A stretch of DNA of 64,000 nt. Source: Kibdelosporangium sp. MJ126-NF4. GTDB taxonomy: Bacteria; Actinomycetota; Actinomycetes; Mycobacteriales; Pseudonocardiaceae. Under the pieces are notes generated by a model. The model ran no database searches. It had not been told where the DNA came from and saw nothing but the letters and a program-made list of their open reading frames with translations. Shown one piece after another: positions 57,360 to 64,000 of the stretch (its first letter is position 1; each line of letters begins with the position of its first letter). The position numbers and the translations under genes are program-made. The stretch is from the NCBI RefSeq assembly GCF_000826545.1, contig NZ_CDME01000006.1:279063-343062 (forward strand), in the 5' to 3' direction.

Positions 57360-58661
57360 GTGACAGCGGTGGTCGACGAGAAGCAGAAGGTTCCCCTGCG
57401 GCGGCTGCTGGCGCTGCGGGAGTTTCGTCGACTTCTCTACCTGCGTTTTTCCTCGCAATGGGCGGACGGTCTGTTCCAGACAGGACTGGCCGGGGCGGTG
57501 ATCTTCAACCCCGAGCGCGGCGCGGACCCGCTGACCATCGCGACCGGATTCGCCACGCTGCTGCTGCCGTACTCGTTCGTCGGCCCGTTCGCGGGCGCGT
57601 TGCTGGACCGGTGGGACCGCCGCAGGGTGCTGATGGTCGCCAGCCTGCTGCGGGCCGTGCTGATCCTGCTCGCCACGGTCGGGCTGCTCGCCGGGGTGCC
57701 GAGCGGGCCGCTGTTCATGATGTCCCTGCTGGTACTGGGTGTCACCCGGTTCATGGGGTCCGGGCTGTCGGCCGCGCTGCCGCACCTCGTGCCCGAACGC
57801 AACCTGGTGCAGGCCAACTCGATCGCCGTGACGCTCGGCTCGGTCATCGCCGTCATCGGTGGCGGCTGCGCGATCGGGCTGCGCAAGGTCTTCGGCGAGG
57901 ACGACTTCGGCTCCGGCATCACCACGTCCTTCGCCATCATCGGCACGGTCCTCGCGGTGTTCTTCGCGGCCCGGTTCCAGCGCGGCAAGCTCGGACCTGA
58001 CGAAGTGGACGAACCGTCCGGAGCTGTGCTCGCGGTCGCCCGCGGCCTGGTGGACGGGGCGAAGGCGGCATGGCAGGCGCCACGGGTGATCGCCGGGTTC
58101 GTCGCGTTGCTCGCGCACCGGGCGTCGCAGGGCATCGCGCTGCTGATGGCCGTCCTGCTGATGCGCTACTACTTCACCGACTTCGGCTGGCTCAAGGCCG
58201 GGCTGACCGGGCTCGGCGAGATCGCCGCGTTCGCCGGAGTCGGCATCTTCATCGCCGGACTGGTCACGCCGAAGCTGGTCGAGGTGTTCGGCAGGCACGC
58301 GGTGATGATCGGCTCGATGCTGGTGGTGGCGACCGGGATGGCCGGGCTGGGCCTGCCGATGACCCTGCCGACCATGCTCGGCGCCGCGTTCCTGCTGTTC
58401 GGCGCGGGTCAGGTGATGAAGCTGTGCGTGGACGCGGTGATCCAGGCCGACATCGGCGACGAGTCCCGCGGCCGGGTCTTCTCGCTCTACGACACGATCT
58501 TCAACGTCACCCAGGTCGCGGCGATCTCAGTGGCCGCGGCGGTCATCCCCGCCAACGGCCACTCCCACGGCCTAATCGTCGCGACGATCGTGCTCTACCT
58601 GCTCGGCGTCGTCGGCTACACCCTCGCCAGCCGCCGGGACCACGCCACCCACGTCGTCTAG
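57360..58661 (+). CDS. MFS transporter
   Basis: A 433-aa twelve-helix exporter of the MFS_3 kind: VPLRRLLALREFRRLLYLRFSSQWADGLFQTGLAGAVIFN, then FVGPFAGALLDRWDRRRVLMVASLLRAVLIL. The late loop ADIGDESRGRVFSLYDTIFNVTQVAAISVAA is conserved in a housekeeping subgroup found next to the CCA-transferase in actinobacteria. GTG at 57360 with GGAG at 57352-57355; the longer open frame upstream passes through hairpins and is rejected. Its last 90 bases overlap the convergent CCA-transferase gene. Substrate unknown. Confidence 0.87.
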   Translation: MTAVVDEKQKVPLRRLLALREFRRLLYLRFSSQWADGLFQTGLAGAVIFNPERGADPLTIATGFATLLLPYSFVGPFAGALLDRWDRRRVLMVASLLRAVLILLATVGLLAGVPSGPLFMMSLLVLGVTRFMGSGLSAALPHLVPERNLVQANSIAVTLGSVIAVIGGGCAIGLRKVFGEDDFGSGITTSFAIIGTVLAVFFAARFQRGKLGPDEVDEPSGAVLAVARGLVDGAKAAWQAPRVIAGFVALLAHRASQGIALLMAVLLMRYYFTDFGWLKAGLTGLGEIAAFAGVGIFIAGLVTPKLVEVFGRHAVMIGSMLVVATGMAGLGLPMTLPTMLGAAFLLFGAGQVMKLCVDAVIQADIGDESRGRVFSLYDTIFNVTQVAAISVAAAVIPANGHSHGLIVATIVLYLLGVVGYTLASRRDHATHVV

Positions 58662-60080
58662 GTGCTGCTCGGCGGCCCAGCGGCGCAGTTCGGCCACGGC
58701 CTCGTCGTGGTCGAGCGGGCCGCGGTCGAGCCGGAGGTCCTTGAGGAACTTCCACGCCCTGCCGACCATCGGACCCGGCTTGAGGTCGAGCAGCCGCATG
58801 ATCTCGTTGCCGTCCAGGTCCGGCCGGACCCTGGCCAGGTCCTCGTCGGCGGCGATCCGGGCGATCCTGGTCTCCAGGTCGTCGTAGGAGCGCTGCAGCG
58901 CCTGCGCCTTGCGGCGGTTGCGGGTCGTGCAGTCCGCGCGGACCAGCTTGTTCAGCCGGTCGAGCAGGTCACCGGCGTCGGTGACGTACCGGCGGACCGC
59001 CGAGTCGGTCCACTCGCCCTTGCCGTAGCCGTGGAAGCGCAGGTGCAGGAACACCAGCGTGGCGACGCTCTCGATGATGTCCTTCGAGTACCGCAACGCC
59101 CGCAAACGCTTGCGGACCATCTTGGCGCCGACCACCTCGTGGTGGTGGAAGCTCACGCCACCACCGGGCAGGTGCCGCCGCGTGTCCGGCTTGCCGATGT
59201 CGTGCAGCAGCGCGGCCAGCCGCAGGATCAGGTCCGGCTCGCTGCCGTCCGCCTCCAGGTCGATCGCCTGCTCCAGCACGACCAGCGAGTGCTGGTACAC
59301 GTCCTTGTGCTGGTGGTGCTCGTCGATCTCCAGCCGCATCGCGGGCACCTCGGGCAGCACGTACCCCGCCAGGCCCGACTCGACCAGCAGCTCGACGCCG
59401 TCCCGCGGGTGCGCCCCGCACAGCAGCTTGGACAGCTCGACCTGGACGCGCTCGGCGGTGATCCGCTCGATCTGCTCCGCCATCCGCGTCATCGCCTCGA
59501 CCACGCGTGGCGCGGCCGTGAAGCCCAACTGGCTGGTGAACCGCGCGGCCCGCATCATCCGCAGCGGGTCGTCGCCGAACGACTCCTCCGGCGTCGCCGG
59601 GGTGTCGAGCACCTTCGCGGCCAGTGCGGCCATCCCGTCGTGCGGGTCGACGAACTGCTTGGTCGTCAGGTTCACCGCCATCGCGTTGACGGTGAAGTCC
59701 CTGCGCTTGAGGTCGTCCTCGATCGAGTCGCCGAACCTGACCTCGGGGTTGCGGGTCACGCCGTCGTACTGATCCGCACGGAACGTGGTGATCTCGCAGG
59801 TCAAGCCGTTCTTGGTAGCACCGACCGTGCCGAAGGCGATGCCGATGTCCCATACCGCGTCCGCCCAGCCGGAGACCAGGCGCATGACCTGCTCCGGCCG
59901 GGCGTCGGTGGTGAAGTCCAGGTCGGTTCCGAGCCTGCCCAGCAGCGCGTCCCGCACGCTCCCGCCGACGAGAAACAGGCTGTGACCTGCCTTGGTGAAC
60001 AGGGCGGACAGCTCTTCCGCGACCGGGGAGACACGCATCAGTTCCACTACCGCATTCTGCTTGGCCAGCATCGTCGACAC
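58572..60080 (-). CDS. cca: CCA tRNA nucleotidyltransferase
   Basis: A 502-aa class II CCA-adding enzyme, which builds or repairs the 3' CCA end of tRNAs. The catalytic fold is FLVGGSVRDALLGRLGTDLDFTTDA with the two carboxylates, then RRDFTVNAMAVNLTTKQFVDPHDG and the DDPLRMMRAARFTSQLGF motif. An HD domain follows (LAALLHDIGKPDTR, FHHHEVVGAKM). Homologues usually stop near WAAEQHLDD; here about 25 more codons (GGVVPAAGEGVADDAEQVEH) are read through the antisense of the MFS gene end. It is divergent from the NUDIX gene, the usual order near oriC. Confidence 0.95.
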   Translation of the reverse strand: MSTMLAKQNAVVELMRVSPVAEELSALFTKAGHSLFLVGGSVRDALLGRLGTDLDFTTDARPEQVMRLVSGWADAVWDIGIAFGTVGATKNGLTCEITTFRADQYDGVTRNPEVRFGDSIEDDLKRRDFTVNAMAVNLTTKQFVDPHDGMAALAAKVLDTPATPEESFGDDPLRMMRAARFTSQLGFTAAPRVVEAMTRMAEQIERITAERVQVELSKLLCGAHPRDGVELLVESGLAGYVLPEVPAMRLEIDEHHQHKDVYQHSLVVLEQAIDLEADGSEPDLILRLAALLHDIGKPDTRRHLPGGGVSFHHHEVVGAKMVRKRLRALRYSKDIIESVATLVFLHLRFHGYGKGEWTDSAVRRYVTDAGDLLDRLNKLVRADCTTRNRRKAQALQRSYDDLETRIARIAADEDLARVRPDLDGNEIMRLLDLKPGPMVGRAWKFLKDLRLDRGPLDHDEAVAELRRWAAEQHLDDVGGVVPAAGEGVADDAEQVEHDRRDD

Positions 60081-60126
60081 GGCGAATCAGGCTAGTTGAC
60101 GTGGCCAGACGATTACGATCGAGTTC

Positions 60127-60690
60127 ATGTCCCCGTCTTCCGGCCGTTCGGGCGGCGCCAGATCCCAGCGCCGCGGCAGGCGCCGGGGCAGGCGGCTGAC
60201 CACGGTCGACGAGACGTCAGCCGGGGGACTGGTGATCGACGAGAACCAGGTCAACGCCGTCGTGATCGGCAGGCTGGACCGCCGTGGCCGGTTGCTCTGG
60301 TCACTGCCGAAGGGGCACATCGAGGCGGGCGAGACGCCGGAGCAGACCGCGGTCCGCGAGGTCAGGGAGGAGACCGGGATCACCGGTGCGGTGGTCCGGT
60401 CGCTCGGGTCGATCGACTACTGGTTCGTGGCGGAGAACCGGCGGGTGCACAAAACCGTGCACCACTTCCTGCTGACCGCGCTGTCCGGCGAACTGTCCGA
60501 TGAGGACACCGAAGTGACCGAGGTGGCGTGGGTCGCGCTCGATGATCTTGACGACCGGTTGGCCTACGCGGACGAGCGCCGGTTGGTGCGCAAGGCGCGG
60601 CAACTACTCTCAGAGCCGACAAACACACCGTATGAGGGTGAGATGTCGTTCTCGGACGGCCTTGACGCGCCGAAGGGTCGAAAACAATGA
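60127..60690 (+). CDS. NUDIX hydrolase (MutT4-like by position)
   Basis: A 187-aa hydrolase of nucleoside diphosphate-X compounds. The NUDIX box [23 protein letters not shown] fits GX5EX7REUXEEXGU fully. A basic N-terminus ([10 protein letters not shown]) precedes it. Homologues in the same place in mycobacteria are called MutT4, but substrate is not visible. ATG at 60127. It overlaps the DUF6049 gene by ATGA and is divergent from cca with 46 bases between. Confidence 0.93.
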   Translation: MSPSSGRSGGARSQRRGRRRGRRLTTVDETSAGGLVIDENQVNAVVIGRLDRRGRLLWSLPKGHIEAGETPEQTAVREVREETGITGAVVRSLGSIDYWFVAENRRVHKTVHHFLLTALSGELSDEDTEVTEVAWVALDDLDDRLAYADERRLVRKARQLLSEPTNTPYEGEMSFSDGLDAPKGRKQ

Positions 60691-62876
60691 GTGGGCTGCG
60701 CTACGCAACCCGTCACAAGCTTGCCGCCGCAGTCGCGGCGGGTGTTCTGCTGGCCGGATCCGCTCCGCTGGCCGCGGCCTCGCTGGAGACAACCCAGTTG
60801 CCGACTCCGGAGCCGTTGCTGGCTCCGATCGGCCTTGCCAGGGTGCAGCCCGCCAACACCCCGGCGCGCCTGAACCTGGAGATCGACCAGCTCAATCCCC
60901 GGGTGATCCGGTCGGACACCCCGATGGTCACGATCTCCGGCAAGGTGACCAACGTCGGCGACCGGCGCATCGACCAGGTCGAGGTCCGGTTGCAGCGCGG
61001 CGAGGCCGTGACCGACGAGGGCAAGCTGCGGGCAGCGATGACCCAGCCACCCGCCGCGGAGGGCGCCAAACCGAAGTTCACCTCGGTCACCAAGTCGCTG
61101 GAGAAGGGCACCAGCGCCACCTTCACCGCCACGTACACGGTCGACCAGTTGGAGTTGGACCAGCCGGGCGTCTACCCGGTGCTGGTCAACGTCAACGGCA
61201 GGCCGGAGTACGGCGGTTCCGAGCGGCTGACCGGGCTGAACGTGCTGATGCCGGTGCTGTCGCTGCCCGGCCGCGGCGCCCCGCCCGCCCCCGCGTCGCC
61301 GAAGATCACCGTGCTGTGGCCGTTGGTCGACGACCACCCCCGGGTGGTCCGCCAGCGTGACGGCGACAGGCAACTGGTGCTCGCCGACGACGACCTGGCC
61401 TCCTCGCTGCAGGTCGGCGGCAGGCTCCACGGGATGCTCAACGCGGTCGAGATCGCCACCAGGCAGAACTCGGCGCTGATGTCGTCGCTGTGTTTCGCGG
61501 TCGACGGGGACCTGCTGGAGACCGTGCAGTCGATGGGGAGCGGTTACCAGGTGCAGGGTGGCAACGGAACTGTGCCCGGCAGGGGCCAGGGCTTCGCCCA
61601 GCGTTGGCTGAGCACGCTCCGCTCGCTGACCAACGGACAGTGCGTGATCGCCCTGCCGTACGCCGACGCGGACCTGTCCGCGCTGTCCCGTGCCGGAGCG
61701 GCGGATCTCGCCAAGACCGCCGTCAAACAAGGGACGGACGCGGTCGACGCGGTGCTGAAGCCGACCAAACCGCAGTCCGGGGTGATCTGGCCGGTCGACG
61801 GCGCGATCGACCAGCGTGCGCTGAGTGACATCGGCGGGCTGACTCCCACCACCGTCCTGGCCAACCCGGAGCGGCTGAAGGGCGTCACCGGCCGCGGACC
61901 GTTCACGCTCGGCCAGTCCGACCGGGTGCTGCCGATCGACCAGCTGACGTCGTCCGCGCTGGTCGGGCCCGCATCGGCGACCGGCCCGGCCTCGGTGCAG
62001 AACGGGCTGGCCGCGCTGCTGTTCCGTGCGATGCGGTCCAACGAGTCGGTGCTGGTCGCGCCGCCGCGCCGGTGGACGGCACCGGCCAGTGAGCTGACCG
62101 TCTACCTGCAGACCATCGGCCAGATGTTCACCGACAGGCTGGCCACCGCGCGCCCCCTGCCCGACCTGGCCGACTCGACGGACGGCTCGGCGGCCGCGCT
62201 GGAGTATCCCGAACGGGAGATCGCCGCGGAGGTCTCCGACGAGGTGATCAGCCAGGTCACGCAGGCCAACACGGTCCAGCGGGACGTGCTCGGCGCGATG
62301 CAGCCCGACGACACCAACCCGAGGAACCCGGAACTGCTGCTTCACCCGATCCGCAACGGCCTGCTGCGGGCGACGTCCAGTGGCTGGCGCGGCAACGCCG
62401 CAGGCGGCAGGCAGGCGGCGGACATCGCGGTCGGCCAACTCGACGAACTGCGCAACCTGGTGACGGTCGGCCCGCCGGGCCCGCCGATCATCCCCGCGTC
62501 ATCCAACAGCCCGATCCCGGTCCGGATCAGCAACAAGCTGCCGGTGACCGTGCGGGTCAAGCTGATGATCTCGGAAAGCGCGGGCCTGCGTTCCGGCACC
62601 GTGCAGGAGAAGGTGATCCCGGCGGGCAGCAGCGCGTCCGACTTCATCCCCGTCGAACTGCTCAGGTCGGGCAAGTTCACCGCCGACGTGTGGGTCACCA
62701 CTCCTGGTGGCACCAGGCTCGGTGTCACGACCGAGATCGAGATCTCGTCCGGCAACTACGGCACCATCACGGTCGCCGTCACCAGCATCGCCGGTGGCAT
62801 GCTGGTACTACTCGCCGCCCGGCGCGTCTACCGTCGTATCAAGCAGCGCAAGGACCAGGAGCCCACACCGGCTTGA
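60687..62876 (+). CDS. DUF6049 family exported membrane-anchored protein
   Basis: A 729-aa protein. Signal peptide [23 protein letters not shown]; a beta-sandwich follows ([24 protein letters not shown], residues 80-170), then a long mixed domain with [20 protein letters not shown] and [18 protein letters not shown]. Near the C-terminus another beta domain ([20 protein letters not shown]) precedes a membrane helix ([20 protein letters not shown]) and a short basic tail. It is always found between the NUDIX gene and murJ in actinobacteria (Rv3909-like), suggesting a role in envelope synthesis with MurJ. No enzyme motif is recognised. Starts in the stop codon of the NUDIX gene. Confidence 0.9.
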   Translation: MSGLRYATRHKLAAAVAAGVLLAGSAPLAAASLETTQLPTPEPLLAPIGLARVQPANTPARLNLEIDQLNPRVIRSDTPMVTISGKVTNVGDRRIDQVEVRLQRGEAVTDEGKLRAAMTQPPAAEGAKPKFTSVTKSLEKGTSATFTATYTVDQLELDQPGVYPVLVNVNGRPEYGGSERLTGLNVLMPVLSLPGRGAPPAPASPKITVLWPLVDDHPRVVRQRDGDRQLVLADDDLASSLQVGGRLHGMLNAVEIATRQNSALMSSLCFAVDGDLLETVQSMGSGYQVQGGNGTVPGRGQGFAQRWLSTLRSLTNGQCVIALPYADADLSALSRAGAADLAKTAVKQGTDAVDAVLKPTKPQSGVIWPVDGAIDQRALSDIGGLTPTTVLANPERLKGVTGRGPFTLGQSDRVLPIDQLTSSALVGPASATGPASVQNGLAALLFRAMRSNESVLVAPPRRWTAPASELTVYLQTIGQMFTDRLATARPLPDLADSTDGSAAALEYPEREIAAEVSDEVISQVTQANTVQRDVLGAMQPDDTNPRNPELLLHPIRNGLLRATSSGWRGNAAGGRQAADIAVGQLDELRNLVTVGPPGPPIIPASSNSPIPVRISNKLPVTVRVKLMISESAGLRSGTVQEKVIPAGSSASDFIPVELLRSGKFTADVWVTTPGGTRLGVTTEIEISSGNYGTITVAVTSIAGGMLVLLAARRVYRRIKQRKDQEPTPA

Positions 62877-62893
62877 CCAGAGCGAGGACATCC

Positions 62894-64000
62894 GTGCCCC
62901 CCGCTGGCGGCGGCAGACCCCAACCCCGAAAACCCCCGGCACCCCGGAAACAGGCAGCTCAGACACAGGGTCGTGGGTCGTTCGGGCGTGCCGTCGGATC
63001 GATGGCGATCGCCACCCTGATCAGCCGGATCACCGGCTTCCTGTGGAAGGTCATGCTGACCTCCGCGCTCGCCATCGGCGTGCGCAACGACTCGTTCACC
63101 ATCGCCAACACGATGCCCAACATCGTCTTCGAGCTGCTGCTCGGTGGCGTGTTGGCGAGCGTGGTCGTGCCGTTGCTCGTCCGCTCGCAGGACGATCCGG
63201 ACGGCGGCCTGGCGTATACGCAACGGCTGCTCACCGTGGGCCTGACGCTGCTGGGTGTCGGCACGATCGTCGCGACGGCCGCCGCGCCGCTGATCACCAA
63301 GCTCTACGTGGACGACTCGACCGGCACGTCCAACCCCGAGCTGGTGACGGCCTTCGCCTACCTGCTGCTGCCACAGATCTTCTTCTACGGCCTGTTCGCG
63401 CTGCTGACCGCGATCCTGAACGCCAAGCAGGTGTTCGGCCCGACGGCGTGGGCACCGGTGGTCAACAACCTGGTGGTCATGGTGACCATCGGGATCTACG
63501 CCATCGTGCCGGGCGAGATCTCGCTCGACCCGGTCAAGATGGGTGACGTCAAGCTGCTGGTTCTCGGCATCGGCGTGACGGCAGGCATCATCGTGCAGTC
63601 GGCGATGCTGCTCTCCGCACTGCGCCGGATCGGCTTCAAGTTCCGCTGGAACTGGGGCTTCGACTCGCGGTTCAAGGAGTTCGGCGGGCTGGCGCTGTGG
63701 ATCATGGGTTACGTCGCGGTGAGCCAGGTCGGCTGGACCTTCAGCACCCGCGTGCTCACGGCGGGCGAGGAAGGTGGCGCGGCCATCTACAGCAACGCCT
63801 GGCTGCTGCTGCAGCTGCCGTACGGCGTGATCGGTGTTTCGTTGCTGACCGCGATCATGCCCCGGCTGAGCCGGGCCGCCGCCGACGGCGACGATCGCAA
63901 GCTGATCGGCGACCTGTCGTACGCCAGCCGCCTGTCGGCCGTGATCCTCGTACCGATCTCCGCTGTGCTCACCGTGACCGGCGCGTCCATCGGCGTCGTG
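62894..64000 (+). CDS. murJ: Lipid II flippase MurJ (MviN), 3' end outside window
   Basis: The first 369 codons of a MurJ-type flippase, which moves lipid II across the cytoplasmic membrane for peptidoglycan synthesis. After a basic Pro-rich N-terminus (GGGRPQPRKPPAPRKQAAQT) come MAIATLISRITGFLWKVMLT, the FTIANTMPNIVFELLLGGVL helix with conserved polar residues, PQIFFYGLFALLTAILNAKQVFGPTAWAPVVNNLVVM, and LPYGVIGVSLLTAIMPRLSR, all MurJ hallmarks. GTG start with GCGAGGA upstream, 17 bases after the DUF6049 stop. In some actinobacteria a pseudokinase domain is fused at the far end; that part is not visible here. Confidence 0.94.
   Translation, partial: MPPAGGGRPQPRKPPAPRKQAAQTQGRGSFGRAVGSMAIATLISRITGFLWKVMLTSALAIGVRNDSFTIANTMPNIVFELLLGGVLASVVVPLLVRSQDDPDGGLAYTQRLLTVGLTLLGVGTIVATAAAPLITKLYVDDSTGTSNPELVTAFAYLLLPQIFFYGLFALLTAILNAKQVFGPTAWAPVVNNLVVMVTIGIYAIVPGEISLDPVKMGDVKLLVLGIGVTAGIIVQSAMLLSALRRIGFKFRWNWGFDSRFKEFGGLALWIMGYVAVSQVGWTFSTRVLTAGEEGGAAIYSNAWLLLQLPYGVIGVSLLTAIMPRLSRAAADGDDRKLIGDLSYASRLSAVILVPISAVLTVTGASIGVV

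Overview
The window is about 64 kb of high-GC DNA from an actinomycete. The gene content and order (ponA, rpsF-ssb-rpsR-rplI-dnaB, CCA-adding enzyme, NUDIX, DUF6049, murJ), the GTG starts and the many TetR regulators suggest the Pseudonocardiaceae, although genus cannot be fixed from sequence alone. The right end (CCA transferase / NUDIX / DUF6049 / murJ) is the block that usually lies close to oriC in actinobacteria, so the replication origin is probably beyond the right edge.

Region by region. 1-12 kb is conserved housekeeping: the 3' end of a class A penicillin-binding protein, two GT87-type membrane mannosyltransferase-like genes around a secreted SGNH hydrolase, endonuclease IV, a secreted protein, the rpsF-ssb-rpsR-rplI operon with a leader that can pair with the rpsF Shine-Dalgarno, a DnaA-box-rich spacer, and dnaB interrupted by a class 3 intein. 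12-30 kb is accessory: small efflux, detoxification and regulator modules (HxlR, MerR, TetR, Lrp, MarR, ECF41), most of them divergent pairs with a clear palindrome in the shared spacer. They include a TetX-like FAD monooxygenase/TetR pair, an ECF41 sigma factor with its epimerase-type partner, and an extradiol dioxygenase with a 16-bp palindrome.

30.8-36.7 kb holds a cluster of secreted proteins all on the minus strand. The largest (1174 aa) has 18 tandem repeats of about 51 aa that resemble chaplin domains but almost all lack cysteine. It shares a nearly identical C-terminal module with a 153-aa neighbour, and two of the small genes share an identical 51-bp translation-start region. This is the most unusual locus in the window.

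36.8-48.5 kb carries a beta-helix membrane protein, an AI-2E family permease, a two-component system, a DUF1707 protein, PTS enzyme I with a ribokinase-like gene, an MmpL transporter and its divergent TetR. 48.5-57 kb has a 1047-aa helical-repeat protein of unknown role, a large nested palindromic element, leuS, a secreted phytase-like esterase, an SdpI-like membrane protein and YqgE. 57-64 kb has an MFS transporter and the CCA transferase/NUDIX/DUF6049/murJ block; murJ runs off the end.

No tRNA, rRNA, CRISPR array, insertion sequence or prophage was recognised.
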